From Thermohalobaculum sp039821125 (lineage in GTDB: Bacteria > Pseudomonadota > Alphaproteobacteria > Rhodobacterales > Rhodobacteraceae): 64,000 nt of DNA. Below, one piece after another: positions 8,948 to 17,858 of this stretch. Under the pieces are notes generated by a model that was not told the origin of the DNA, ran no database searches, and was given only the letters and a program-made list of their open reading frames with translations. How positions within the stretch are numbered: position 1 is the first letter of the stretch; each line of letters begins with the position of its first letter. The translations under genes and the position numbers were made by a program. The stretch is from positions 74,691 through 138,690 of the forward strand of contig JBCBOR010000004.1 of assembly GCA_039821125.1 (NCBI GenBank), written 5' to 3'.

Positions 8948-9628
8948 ATGTCGCTTTTCGCTTTGCCACGTTTGCTGATTGTCGCCGCACTTCTGTCCGC
9001 CGGGCCACTGCTGGCCGCCTGTCAGAAGCAGCCGCCCCCCGCTCCGACGCAGGCCGCGCCCATGTCGCTGAGCGAAGTCCAGTCCGGGCTGAAGCGTCTG
9101 GGTCTCTACCGTGGATCGGTCGATGGCATCATGGGCCCGCAGACCGAAGCCGCGATCAAGGCGTTCCAGCGCCAGAACCGTCTGGCCGAAACAGGTGTAC
9201 GCTCGCCCAGAATGGAGCAGGCGCTGCGCGTCGCTCTATCGGATGGATCGGAAGGCAGCACGGTTGCCGCCGCCCCGACACCGCAAACCAGTGCTTCGGG
9301 CGCGCCGCTGTCGCAGGCCCGCACGCTCGTGCGCCGGAGCATGTGGCCCGCATCGCTGGAGCAGATCGACCTGAACGGCGATGGCCAGATGGATGTGATC
9401 GCCAAGGCCGAGTGGGACTCGGGCCTGTGCGGCGCGCAGGCATGCTCGCACATGATCCTGATCAATCGCGGCGGCGGGTACGAGGTCGTGATCGATGGAC
9501 TTTACGCCATCCAGTTGACCGCGCAGCAAAGCCGGACCCGCGGCTATCGCGATCTTAGCGGATATGCCCATGGATCCGTCCCGTTTGGTGCCAAATGGGA
9601 CGGGCGAACGTATCAATACTCTGGCTGA
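8948..9628 (+). CDS. Peptidoglycan-binding lipoprotein
   Basis: Protein of 226 residues from ATG 8948. The signal peptide ends in lipobox GPLLAAC, giving a lipid-anchored Cys near residue 22. A Pro/Ala linker follows, then a PG_binding_1 domain (about 38-90; RLGLYRGSVDGIMGPQTEAA). The C-terminal domain (about 115-225) begins with an acidic DLNGDGQMDV loop resembling FG-GAP/EF-hand calcium loops and holds two cysteines (GLCGAQACSHM). It probably sits on the inner face of the outer membrane. An earlier in-frame start at 8828 would bury the signal peptide and was rejected. Confidence 0.75.
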   Translation: MSLFALPRLLIVAALLSAGPLLAACQKQPPPAPTQAAPMSLSEVQSGLKRLGLYRGSVDGIMGPQTEAAIKAFQRQNRLAETGVRSPRMEQALRVALSDGSEGSTVAAAPTPQTSASGAPLSQARTLVRRSMWPASLEQIDLNGDGQMDVIAKAEWDSGLCGAQACSHMILINRGGGYEVVIDGLYAIQLTAQQSRTRGYRDLSGYAHGSVPFGAKWDGRTYQYSG

Positions 9629-9649
9629 TCAGATCACAACGGAGACCTC

Positions 9650-10699
9650 ATGATCTTCACCTCCGACAATGCCTCCGGCTGCGCGCCTGAAATCATGCAG
9701 GCGATCGTCGACGCCGAGGCGGGTTACGCCATGCCCTATGGCAACGACGAGATCACGGCGCGCGCGCAGGCCCGCGTCCGCGAGGTGTTCGAGGCACCGG
9801 AGGCTGCGGTCTACTTCGTTGCCACGGGTACCGCCGCAAATGCGCTCGGTCTAGCGTGCCTGTGCCCGCCCTGGGCCACGGTCTATTGCCACAAGGGCAG
9901 CCATATCGAGGAAGATGAGTGCGCCGCGCCCGAGTTCTTCACGGGCGGCGCCAAGCTGACGCTTTTGGATGGCGACGACGCCAAGATGACCGAGGCGGGT
10001 CTGCGCGCGGCCATCGGCGGGGCGGCACCTGTCGGTGTGCACAACGTCCAGAAGGGTGCGCTGAGCCTGACGCAGGCGACAGAGGCGGGCTCGGCCTACA
10101 CGCTAGCCGAGGTCGAGACGCTGGCCGGCATCGCCCGCAACGCCGGTATCCCGGTGCACATGGATGGAACACGGCTGGCCAATGTGCTGGCTCGGACCAA
10201 CCATACACCTGCCGAGATGACCTGGCGTGCCGGGGTCGACATCCTTTGCCTTGGCGCCACAAAGAACGGTGCACTGGCGGCCGAGGCGGTTATCCTGTTT
10301 GACCCAGAGCGTGCCTGGGAATTCGAGCTTCGGCGCAAGCGAGGCGGGCACCTCTTCTCGAAGATGCGGACGATCTCGGCACAGATGGACGCCTATCTGA
10401 CCGACGGTCTGTGGTTACGTCTGGCAGGGCACGCCAATGCCATGGCGGATCGTCTGGCTGCAGGGATTCTGGCGAATGGCGAGGCGCATCTGCCGACCAG
10501 TATCGGCGCCAACATGCTTTTCCCCGAGATCACGCTGGCCCAGCACCGCCGTCTTCAGGATGCGGGTGCGCGCTACTACACGATGACGCCCTTCGACGCG
10601 GACGGTGGTGCAGATCAACGGATCAAGACCCGGCTGGTCGCGTCCTTCCGGACGACAGAAGCCGATGTTGATGGGTATCTTGCGGCGCTGAACGGCTGA
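9650..10699 (+). CDS. ltaE: Low-specificity L-threonine aldolase
   Basis: PLP enzyme of 349 residues, fold type I, cleaving L-threonine or allo-threonine to glycine and acetaldehyde. Visible family marks are the N-terminal FTSDNASGCAPEIMQAI, the HIEEDECAAPE stretch, the substrate/cofactor strand HMDGTRLANVLA, and the lysine in CLGATKNGALAAE that should bind PLP. Length is normal for the family. ATG 9650 has an ACGGAGAC ribosome site. It follows the lipoprotein gene by 21 bases but shares no obvious pathway with it. Confidence 0.92.
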   Translation: MIFTSDNASGCAPEIMQAIVDAEAGYAMPYGNDEITARAQARVREVFEAPEAAVYFVATGTAANALGLACLCPPWATVYCHKGSHIEEDECAAPEFFTGGAKLTLLDGDDAKMTEAGLRAAIGGAAPVGVHNVQKGALSLTQATEAGSAYTLAEVETLAGIARNAGIPVHMDGTRLANVLARTNHTPAEMTWRAGVDILCLGATKNGALAAEAVILFDPERAWEFELRRKRGGHLFSKMRTISAQMDAYLTDGLWLRLAGHANAMADRLAAGILANGEAHLPTSIGANMLFPEITLAQHRRLQDAGARYYTMTPFDADGGADQRIKTRLVASFRTTEADVDGYLAALNG

Positions 10700-10708
10700 C
10701 CAGCGCCT

Positions 10709-10726
10709 GCTCACGCATTCGTGAGC
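10709..10726 (+). other. Perfect stem-loop downstream of ltaE
   Basis: GCTCACG-CATT-CGTGAGC: a 7-bp perfect stem with a four-base loop, 10 bases after the ltaE stop. It is not followed by a T-run, so it is at best a weak terminator or an mRNA 3'-end stabiliser. Confidence 0.35.
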
Positions 10727-10748
10727 GTTCGGGCCTTGTTCGTGCTAT

Positions 10749-10777
10749 TTGGTACAGACCGCCGACTGCGGTATAGT
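10749..10777 (+). promoter_or_regulatory. Sigma-70-type promoter for the caspase-like gene
   Basis: TTGGTA (10749-10754), a 17-base spacer, then TATAGT (10772-10777). This matches 4/6 and 5/6 of the -35 and -10 consensus at ideal spacing. The predicted start of transcription is near 10784, about 33 bases before ATG 10817, which has its own GGGGAGA ribosome site. Confidence 0.5.
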
Positions 10778-10816
10778 ATATGCGACGAAAGCTACCGTGT
10801 TCCGGGGAGATTTCAG

Positions 10817-12394
10817 ATGCGCTTTTTGCTTGTGATGACTGTCTGCATTTTCGCCATGGCGTCGGATGCGCTGGCCGAGCGCCGTGTTGCGCTGGTGATC
10901 GGCAATGCCTCGTACCAGACCGTGCAGGCGTTGGACAATCCAGAGAACGATGCCGCGGCCGTGGCCAAGTCTCTGGAAACCTTAGGTTTCGAAGTCCTTC
11001 TTGGACTCGATCTGGATCAGCGCGGCATGCAGAAGATGGTCCGCGAATACTCGCGGATGCTGATCGGCTCGGATGTGGCGCTGTTCTACTACGCGGGGCA
11101 CGGCATCCAGGTTTCCGGGCGGAATTACCTGATTCCGGTCGACGCCGATCTGCAGGATGAGACGGATCTGAACTTCTCGGCGGTCGATTTCGATCTGATT
11201 CTCGGACAGATGGAGCGTGAGCCGCGGGTCAAACTGTTGTTCCTTGATGCCTGCCGCGACAATCCGTTCAAGGACAAGCTGGCGCGCAGCATGTCGCTGA
11301 CCCGCTCGAATGCGCGGGTGGATGACGGTTTGGCCAAGATCAACCTCGACGGCTCGGATGGCGGAACGCTGATCGCTTTTGCGACCGATCCGGGTGCGGT
11401 AGCGCTGGATGGAACCGGGCAGACCCACAGCCCGTTCACAAAGGCCCTGCTCGAGCATATCGAGACCCCAGGCCTCGAGATCCACTCGATGATGATCGAT
11501 GTCCGCTCGGCGGTCTGGGAGCGCACGCACAAGCGCCAGCGCCCGTGGTCGAACTCGTCGCTGACGGGCAAGTTCTTCTTCAGCACCGAGGAAGCGCCTG
11601 TCGTACTGGCCGTGAACAAGCAGGATGTCGCCCCACCGGTGCCGGATGTCGAGCCGAAGAAGCAGGTCGAGCCCGAAGCTGTTCCGGGCCCGCAGGCCAA
11701 GGCGGACACAGCGCAGACGATCGATCCGGTTCAGGCCGAGATCGAGCTTGAGTTCTGGCGGGCCGCCTCACAGGGCAACACCATCGATGAGTATCTCGCC
11801 TACATGGACCAATTTCCCCAAGGCCGGTTCACGATGATCGCCGCGGCCCGGATCGAGCGTCTGAAGGCGGCGGAACGGACCAAGGGTCTTGGCCCGATCA
11901 CCGGAACGCCCACGGCCCCGCAGGCTGAAACGGCGCTTGGCGCGGCCGGGTCAGGCACCGCCGCAACTGCGGCTGCTGTTGCTGCCGTCTCGCCCGAAGT
12001 GGCCGAGCAGGCGATGGGCATGAACCGGTCGACAAGGCGCGAGCTGCAGCACCGCCTTCGGCTCGCCGGGTTTGACCCGGGCGGTGCTGATGGCGTGCTC
12101 GGTCCGAATTCGCGCGCGGCGATCACGGGCTGGCAGACCGCACGGCAGATCCCGCCGACCGGTTACATGAGCAATGAACAGTTCGCGACCCTGAAGACCG
12201 AGACAGAGCCGGGCTACCAACAGCTCCTGGCGCAGTGGGCCGCACAGGCGCGGGCGCGCAAACAGGCAGCACGCCAGCAAAGCACGAGCCAACCGCGTCA
12301 GGCGACCACGCAGCAGGAACCGAAGCGCGAGGGCAGCCATCTCGGCAAAGCGTTCCGCAAGATCGGCCACGGGGTGCGCGACATCTTCCGCTGA
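10817..12394 (+). CDS. Secreted caspase-family (peptidase C14) protein with peptidoglycan-binding domain
   Basis: Protein of 525 residues. A signal peptide (1-20, ending SDALA) precedes a p20-type caspase domain (about 22-255) with the catalytic dyad His95 in YYAGHG and Cys146 in FLDACRDNPF. A Pro/Glu/Lys linker and a helical region (QAEIELEFWRAASQ, about 310-370) follow. A C-terminal PG_binding_1 domain (about 405-465, FDPGGADGVLGPNSRAAITG) and a basic, Gln-rich tail complete it. This suggests a periplasmic metacaspase-like protease held at the cell wall. The start is set by the signal peptide, ribosome site and upstream promoter; an upstream in-frame start at 10721 was rejected. Confidence 0.85.
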   Translation: MRFLLVMTVCIFAMASDALAERRVALVIGNASYQTVQALDNPENDAAAVAKSLETLGFEVLLGLDLDQRGMQKMVREYSRMLIGSDVALFYYAGHGIQVSGRNYLIPVDADLQDETDLNFSAVDFDLILGQMEREPRVKLLFLDACRDNPFKDKLARSMSLTRSNARVDDGLAKINLDGSDGGTLIAFATDPGAVALDGTGQTHSPFTKALLEHIETPGLEIHSMMIDVRSAVWERTHKRQRPWSNSSLTGKFFFSTEEAPVVLAVNKQDVAPPVPDVEPKKQVEPEAVPGPQAKADTAQTIDPVQAEIELEFWRAASQGNTIDEYLAYMDQFPQGRFTMIAAARIERLKAAERTKGLGPITGTPTAPQAETALGAAGSGTAATAAAVAAVSPEVAEQAMGMNRSTRRELQHRLRLAGFDPGGADGVLGPNSRAAITGWQTARQIPPTGYMSNEQFATLKTETEPGYQQLLAQWAAQARARKQAARQQSTSQPRQATTQQEPKREGSHLGKAFRKIGHGVRDIFR

Positions 12395-12424
12395 TCGCTC
12401 GGCGATATCGTACAAACCCTTCGA

Positions 12425-12460
12425 CGCCCGGCGGCACCATCAGGGCCGCCGGGCGTTTTG
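12425..12460 (+). terminator. Rho-independent terminator after the caspase-like gene
   Basis: Stem CGCCCGGCGGC (12425-12435), 9-base loop, GCCGCCGGGCG (12445-12455), followed by TTTT. An 11-bp GC stem with a T-run, 30 bases after the stop at 12394. It also separates this gene from selO. Confidence 0.85.
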
Positions 12461-12529
12461 CTGTCCGGCGTTCCTATCTGCACGCCTGTGACCTATATTT
12501 CCCAGTGACACCAGCCGAGGGGGCCGCCC

Positions 12530-13969
12530 GTGATCGCCTTTGACAACAGCTATGCCCGCCTGCCCGAGCGGTTCTATACCCGCCAGCCACCGACCCCGGT
12601 GGCAGCGCCGGCGCTGATCAAGGTGAACACTGGCCTCGCAGACCGTCTCGGCATCGACCCGGCGGAGATCGAGACGTCCGAGATGATCGCGGCCCTAGCC
12701 GGAAACGGTTTGCCCGAGGGCGCCGAGCCTCTGGCCCAGGCCTATGCGGGGCATCAGTTCGGCGGGTGGAGCCCGCAACTTGGTGATGGCCGGGCCCTTC
12801 TGCTCGGCGAAATCGTCGCCCCCGACGGTGCACGGTTCGACATCCAGCTCAAGGGCTCGGGCCCCACCCCCTACTCCCGGCGCGGCGACGGGCGGGCACC
12901 GCTGGGGCCGGTTCTACGCGAGTACATCGTGTCCGAGGCGATGGCGGCGCTGGGCGTCCCGACGACCCGGTCACTGGCGGCGGTGGCAACGGGCGAGCGC
13001 GTTTATCGCGAGATCATCGAGCCGGGTGCCGTGCTGACCCGTGTCGCCTCGAGCCATATCCGCGTCGGCACCTTCCAGTTTTTTGCTGCGCGTGAGGATG
13101 AGGAGGCCCTGCGCCTGCTCGCCGATCACGCCATTGCACGGCATTACCCGGAGGCAGCGGAGGATGAAGACCCCTACGCCGCGCTTCTGACCGCAGTCGC
13201 GGACCGGCAGGCCCGGCTGATTGCGCGCTGGATGAGCCTCGGCTTCATCCATGGCGTGATGAACACCGACAACATGACCATCAGCGGCGAGACGATTGAC
13301 TACGGCCCATGCGCTTTCATGGATGCCTATCATCCGGCGCGGGTGTTCTCCTCCATCGACACGGGCGGGCGGTACGCCTATGGCAACCAGCCACGGATCG
13401 CCCAATGGAACCTTGCCTGTCTGGCGCAGTGCCTCATGCCGCTGATGGCGGGAGATGATGCCGCTCAACTCGCCGCTGCGCAGACGGCGATCGACGGTTT
13501 CCCGGAGGTCTACCACAAGGCTTGGCTGGATGAATTCCGGGCCAAGACGGGCCTTGTCGCCGACCCTGAGGATCCGGATCTGGCCGAGCAGGACAGTGCG
13601 TTGCTCCAGAAACTCTTGACCGCAATGGCCGAGGCCGGCGCCGATTTTACGCTGACCTTCCGAGGGCTGGCGGACGAGACGGCTCGGGACCTGTTCGCCG
13701 ACCCGGCTGGGTTCGAGTCTTGGGCAAAGGACTGGCAGGCCCGTGGCGGCGGCTACAGCCCGGCGCTGGCAAACACCAACCCCGCGATCATCCCGCGCAA
13801 CCACCGGGTCGAGGCTGCCATTGCCGCCGCGTTGGACGGGGACTTTTCGCTGTTCGAGGAACTGCTCGCCGCCACTGCGCGGCCCTTCGATCCCTCGCCT
13901 CAACATACCGCCTATCGCGATCCCCCCACCACAACCGAGATCGTCCACCAAACCTTTTGCGGCACCTGA
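12530..13969 (+). CDS. selO: Protein adenylyltransferase SelO (YdiU family)
   Basis: Protein of 479 residues with a pseudokinase fold that transfers AMP from ATP to protein Ser, Thr or Tyr residues. Family marks: YAGHQFGGWSPQLGDGRA, the LKGSGPTPYSRRGDGRAPLG phosphate-binding region, HGVMNTDNMTISGETIDYGP (catalytic/metal Asn and Asp), and a C-terminal PAIIPRNHRVEAAI. Length is usual for the family. The GTG start at 12530 has a GAGGGGG site about 8 bases upstream and gives the expected FDNSYARLPERFYTR N-terminus. The family's usual selenocysteine or Cys near the C-terminus appears as Cys in QTFCGT. Confidence 0.93.
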   Translation: MIAFDNSYARLPERFYTRQPPTPVAAPALIKVNTGLADRLGIDPAEIETSEMIAALAGNGLPEGAEPLAQAYAGHQFGGWSPQLGDGRALLLGEIVAPDGARFDIQLKGSGPTPYSRRGDGRAPLGPVLREYIVSEAMAALGVPTTRSLAAVATGERVYREIIEPGAVLTRVASSHIRVGTFQFFAAREDEEALRLLADHAIARHYPEAAEDEDPYAALLTAVADRQARLIARWMSLGFIHGVMNTDNMTISGETIDYGPCAFMDAYHPARVFSSIDTGGRYAYGNQPRIAQWNLACLAQCLMPLMAGDDAAQLAAAQTAIDGFPEVYHKAWLDEFRAKTGLVADPEDPDLAEQDSALLQKLLTAMAEAGADFTLTFRGLADETARDLFADPAGFESWAKDWQARGGGYSPALANTNPAIIPRNHRVEAAIAAALDGDFSLFEELLAATARPFDPSPQHTAYRDPPTTTEIVHQTFCGT

Positions 13970-13975
13970 ACCGAC

Positions 13976-14001
13976 AAAGGGCACCGGGAAAGGGCACCGG
14001 G
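13976..14001. repeat. 13-bp tandem duplication
   Basis: AAAGGGCACCGGG occurs twice, head to tail and perfect, starting six bases after the selO stop. The rest of the stretch from 14002 to 14250 holds no convincing gene, terminator or repeat. Confidence 0.85.
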
Positions 14002-14249
14002 AAAAGCGATCCGTATCGCTGTCGGAAACAACTCGGACTTGGCCTGTCCGAATTCCGTGGCTCAGGCCTGTCACAGACTTGCAGAGCCAAGCGAAGAGAC
14101 TCGGGGTGCCGGACGCGCTTAAAACGGCCAGACCCGGTATAGCGGAAACTTCAAAATCAGAACCCCTGACCCCTCGCGTCATCGTCGGGTCTGGCGGCAC
14201 GCCGAGATCGCTGTCAGATCGATGTCGGACTCGGTTCTTTTTGAAGACC

Positions 14250-14327
<78 letters not shown>

Positions 14328-14483
14328 TTAGGGATCGGCGGTCTATGACAGATTCTTAAAATCCGCAAGGCTGAATCTCCCATTTTCTCGCGTAGCGCTG
14401 GACTCAATCTGCAGGCTTGCTTGAATTTGCCGTTGTGTACCTCCTTGGGCCGACTAACATGGTTCCGACGAACCGAGGTGCCC

Positions 14484-15890
14484 ATGTTTGACGAGATGTC
14501 CGGAAGTGGTGATGGGATCCGTGTCCCCTATTCCCGAATCTCGAAATGGATCGAAGACAGCGGCGTTGAACTTTTGCAGAAGCGCTCGCTCGAGGCCGAG
14601 GCGATTTTCCGCCGGATCGGCATCACGTTTGCCGTCTATGGCGAAGGCGGTGATCCCGAACGGCTGATCCCGTTTGACCTGATCCCGCGTGTCTTCGCCG
14701 CCGAAGAATGGCGGATCATGGACAAGGGGATCCGGCAGCGCGCGCGGGCGCTGAATGCGTTCCTCTACGACATCTATCATCGTGGCGAGATCCTGAAGGC
14801 CGGGATCATCCCCGAGGCGCTGGTCTATCGGAACGCGGCTTTCGTGCCCGAGATGATGGGGGTCGAGCCACCGGGCAAGGTTTATTCCCACATCGTCGGC
14901 ATCGATATCGTGCGCACCGGTCCGAAGGGCTTTCAGGTCCTCGAGGACAACTGCCGCACGCCTTCGGGCGTTTCCTACATGCTCGAGAACCGCGAGATCA
15001 TGATGCGGATGTTCCCCGCGCTGTTCGAGGGCGGCGGGGTGCAGCCGGTCGATGACTACGCCGATCACCTCCTGCGCACCTTGGAGGAGGTGGCGCCGCC
15101 CGCTGCTGGCAGCGATCTCAACATCGTGCTGCTGACACCGGGGGCGTATAACTCGGCTTATTACGAGCATTCGTTTCTGGCCGATCTGATGGGGATCGCG
15201 TTGGTCGAGGCCGGAGATCTCTTCGTCGATGAAGGACGGGTCTGGATGCGCACGACGCGCGGGCCACAGAGGGTCGATGTGATCTATCGCCGGATCGATG
15301 ATGACTTTATCGACTCTCTGGCGTTCCGGCCGGACTCGCTTCTGGGTGTGCCGGGGATCTTCGATGTCTACCGCGCCGGCGGGGTAACGCTGTGCTCGGC
15401 CCCGGGCGCAGGTGTGGCCGATGACAAGTCGATCTACATCTTCGTGCCCGAGATGATCCGCTTCTATCTTGGGGAGCGTCCGATCCTTGAGAACGTGCCG
15501 ACGTGGCGCTGCGCCGAGTCGGATCAGTGTGCGCACGTGCTCGACAATCTCGAGGAGGTGGTGGTCAAGGAAGTGCACGGCTCCGGCGGGTACGGTATGC
15601 TGATCGGCCCGAAGGCGACCGCGGAAGAACGCACTGAATACGCCAAGCGCATCCGCGAGAACCCGGCAGAGTTCATTGCGCAACCAACCCTAGCGCTCTC
15701 AACCGTGCCCTCGCTCGGCCCGTCAGGTGTTGGCCCGCGCCATGTGGATTTGCGTCCCTATTGCCTGGTTGGCCAGCAGATGCGGCTGGTGCCCGGTGGT
15801 CTGACGCGGGTTGCCCTGCGTGAAGGCTCGCTGGTCGTCAACTCGAGCCAGGGCGGCGGTGTCAAGGACACGTGGGTGCTGTCGGAATGA
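14484..15890 (+). CDS. Circularly permuted ATP-grasp type 2 protein (putative peptide ligase)
   Basis: Protein of 468 residues (DUF404/DUF407). Marks include VLEDNCRTPSGVSYMLENR, the glycine-rich VVVKEVHGSGGYGMLIGP, and the C-terminal LREGSLVVNSSQGGGVKDTW that carries ATP/Mg ligands in the permuted fold. Comparative genomics predicts that these proteins make peptide-like amide bonds. ATG 14484 follows GAGGTGCCC; an upstream in-frame start at 14421 lacks conserved sequence. Its last four bases overlap the start of the alpha-E gene, and the transglutaminase gene follows closely, forming a three-gene operon. Confidence 0.88.
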   Translation: MFDEMSGSGDGIRVPYSRISKWIEDSGVELLQKRSLEAEAIFRRIGITFAVYGEGGDPERLIPFDLIPRVFAAEEWRIMDKGIRQRARALNAFLYDIYHRGEILKAGIIPEALVYRNAAFVPEMMGVEPPGKVYSHIVGIDIVRTGPKGFQVLEDNCRTPSGVSYMLENREIMMRMFPALFEGGGVQPVDDYADHLLRTLEEVAPPAAGSDLNIVLLTPGAYNSAYYEHSFLADLMGIALVEAGDLFVDEGRVWMRTTRGPQRVDVIYRRIDDDFIDSLAFRPDSLLGVPGIFDVYRAGGVTLCSAPGAGVADDKSIYIFVPEMIRFYLGERPILENVPTWRCAESDQCAHVLDNLEEVVVKEVHGSGGYGMLIGPKATAEERTEYAKRIRENPAEFIAQPTLALSTVPSLGPSGVGPRHVDLRPYCLVGQQMRLVPGGLTRVALREGSLVVNSSQGGGVKDTWVLSE

Positions 15891-16825
15891 GGATGCTGCT
15901 GTCCCGCACTGCCGAGAGCCTCTTCTGGCTTGGCCGCTACATCGAACGGGCCGGGTCGACCGCGCGCCTGATCGAGATGGGCAACCGGATGACCATGCTG
16001 CCGGGGTCGTACTCCTCCGAGGAGTGGCGCTCGGTTGCACAGGCCTCGGGCTGTATCGATCTTTTCGAGGATCCGGACGGCATCAATGAGACTGCGATCA
16101 TCCGCACATTGATCCTTGACCGGGACAATCCATCCTCGATCCGGTCCTGTCTCGAGCAGGCCAGGTTCAATGGCCGCTCGGTGCGCTCGTCGCTGACCAT
16201 CGAGATGTGGGAGGCGTTGAACGACGGTTGGCGCAAGCTGGAGCTGATGGACGTGGCCGAGGCGCAGCGCGATCTGCCATCGGTGCTGGACTGGGTAAAG
16301 GCCCGATCGTCGATGGTTCGCGGCACGGTCGATGCCACGATGCTCCGCGATGACGGGTACTACTTCCTCCGTCTCGGGGCGCATATCGAGCGGGCGGACA
16401 TGACGCTGCGGTTGCTGGATGTGAAATACTTCGTCCTGTTGCCCGAGACCGAGGTGGTCGGCGGTGGCCGCGATCACCACCAGTGGACGTCGGTTCTGCA
16501 TGCGACATCGGCGATCCGGGCCTTCCATCACGAATACCGTGGCGACTACAGCCCCGGTAAGATCGCGGACTTTCTGATTCTGAACCGACGCTTCCCCCGT
16601 TCGGTTGCCTATAGTTTCACCGAGATCGGAAGCTATCTGGACATGCTGGCCGTGGCGTATGGCGAGCATCACGCCTGCCACGACACGGCGGCCGCACTGA
16701 TCGCCGATCTCGATCGTTTGCAGATGGGCGAGATCTTCCGGATCGGTCTGCATGAGTTCGTGCAGGATCTGATTGGCACGACCAATCGGCTCGGGCGCGA
16801 GATCTACAATGCCTACCATTTCTGA
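15887..16825 (+). CDS. Alpha-E domain protein (DUF403)
   Basis: All-helical protein of 312 residues. It opens with MLLSRTAESLFWLGRYIERA, the signature of the alpha-E family, and ends with a helix containing RLGREIYNAYHF. Members always accompany the permuted ATP-grasp protein and are thought to form part of the same peptide-synthesis complex; no catalytic activity has been assigned. The start ATGA overlaps the ATP-grasp stop. A second ATG six bases on is possible. The transglutaminase gene starts 8 bases after the stop. Confidence 0.88.
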   Translation: MRMLLSRTAESLFWLGRYIERAGSTARLIEMGNRMTMLPGSYSSEEWRSVAQASGCIDLFEDPDGINETAIIRTLILDRDNPSSIRSCLEQARFNGRSVRSSLTIEMWEALNDGWRKLELMDVAEAQRDLPSVLDWVKARSSMVRGTVDATMLRDDGYYFLRLGAHIERADMTLRLLDVKYFVLLPETEVVGGGRDHHQWTSVLHATSAIRAFHHEYRGDYSPGKIADFLILNRRFPRSVAYSFTEIGSYLDMLAVAYGEHHACHDTAAALIADLDRLQMGEIFRIGLHEFVQDLIGTTNRLGREIYNAYHF

Positions 16826-16833
16826 GGCTCGGG

Positions 16834-17652
16834 ATGCGCTTGTCGATCCAGCATAAGGTCACTTACCGCTACGTTCCAGATGCGGCCCGGGTGGCCATCC
16901 GGCTGAAGATGTTCCCGGCGGTCTTTGCGGCGCAGTCGATGCCGGAATGGGCGCTGACCGTGAACGGGCAACGGGTCGAGCCGCTGCTGACGGATGCCGC
17001 GGGGGATGCAATCGCTCTCTGGCAATCGCACGATCCGGTCGAGGATGTTGTCGTCAACACCCAAGGTATTGTCGAGACGGTCGATCGTTCGGGCGTTGTC
17101 GATGGGCTATCGAAAATGATGGCGCCGCCAATCTACCTGCGTGAGACGAAGTTGACCGAGCCCGATGACGCCATTCGCGAGATCTCAGGCTTTGCAACGG
17201 GCGCAACGACGCTGGACCGGCTGCACGCGCTGTGCGGCGCCGTGCGCGAAGCGATCATCTACCGCCAGGGTGCGACCGAAGTCGACACAACGGCTGCCGA
17301 GGCGTTGGCGCGCGGCGCCGGAGTCTGTCAGGATCAGGCGCATGTCTTCATCGCGGCCGCGCGCTGTCTCGGGATCCCGGCGCGCTATGTCGTCGGCTAT
17401 TTCCTCGATCCCGACGGAGCGGGCGAAAGCGAGGAATCCCATGCCTGGGCCGAAGCCTATGTCTCGGGCCTTGGCTGGATTGGGTTCGACATCACGAACG
17501 AGCTGTGCCCGACAGACCGCTATGTGCGTCTGGCCAGTGGATTTGATGCCTATGATGCCGCCCCTGTCCGCGGCACTGTTTTCGGTGACGCAGAGGAAGA
17601 GATGACCGCCGAGGTCATCGTGTCGATGGCGTCCGCTCAATCGCAGCAGTGA
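16834..17652 (+). CDS. Transglutaminase-like cysteine protease/amidase family protein
   Basis: Protein of 272 residues: an N-terminal beta domain (about 1-80) and a transglutaminase core with the Cys-His-Asp triad in GAGVCQDQAHVF, SHAWAEAYV and GFDITNE. It is the third member of the ATP-grasp/alpha-E cassette. It probably cleaves, or forms and crosslinks, the amide product of the ligase. In many genomes an Anbu proteasome-like peptidase comes next; here the next gene is an unrelated FAH-family enzyme, and I see no Anbu in the window. Confidence 0.87.
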   Translation: MRLSIQHKVTYRYVPDAARVAIRLKMFPAVFAAQSMPEWALTVNGQRVEPLLTDAAGDAIALWQSHDPVEDVVVNTQGIVETVDRSGVVDGLSKMMAPPIYLRETKLTEPDDAIREISGFATGATTLDRLHALCGAVREAIIYRQGATEVDTTAAEALARGAGVCQDQAHVFIAAARCLGIPARYVVGYFLDPDGAGESEESHAWAEAYVSGLGWIGFDITNELCPTDRYVRLASGFDAYDAAPVRGTVFGDAEEEMTAEVIVSMASAQSQQ

Positions 17653-17672
17653 ATGCCAGAGTGTCGGTGGAA

Positions 17673-17688
17673 TGTGACAGCGCTCACA
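17673..17688. promoter_or_regulatory. CRP-type palindromic operator
   Basis: TGTGA-CAGCGC-TCACA: both half-sites match the CRP consensus exactly, with the canonical six-base spacer. It lies 20 bases after the transglutaminase stop and 171 bases before the FAH-family start, so the likely target is a promoter of the latter. Binding by a Crp/Fnr-family regulator is inference. Confidence 0.4.
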
Positions 17689-17802
17689 GCGCACACGCCG
17701 ACGAATCGCTAAAGTTTACGGGTCAAGTGGAGCCGACACACATTCCCTCGTTTCTACGGGTCCGTGCGACAACCGTGTGTTTCTTGTGATACCTCTCTCT
17801 TA

Positions 17803-17837
17803 GGGCGCTGGGTCTCTCTCCCCCGGCGCCCATTTTT
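17803..17837 (+). terminator. Rho-independent terminator upstream of the FAH-family gene
   Basis: GGGCGCTGGG (17803-17812), a short pyrimidine loop, CCCGGCGCCC (about 17822-17831, one G-T pair), then TTTTT from 17833. It could end the peptide-ligase operon about 150 bases after its last stop, or act as an attenuator in the leader of the gene at 17859. Confidence 0.6.
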
Positions 17838-17858
17838 CTGTGGTGAGGACCGGTTGGC

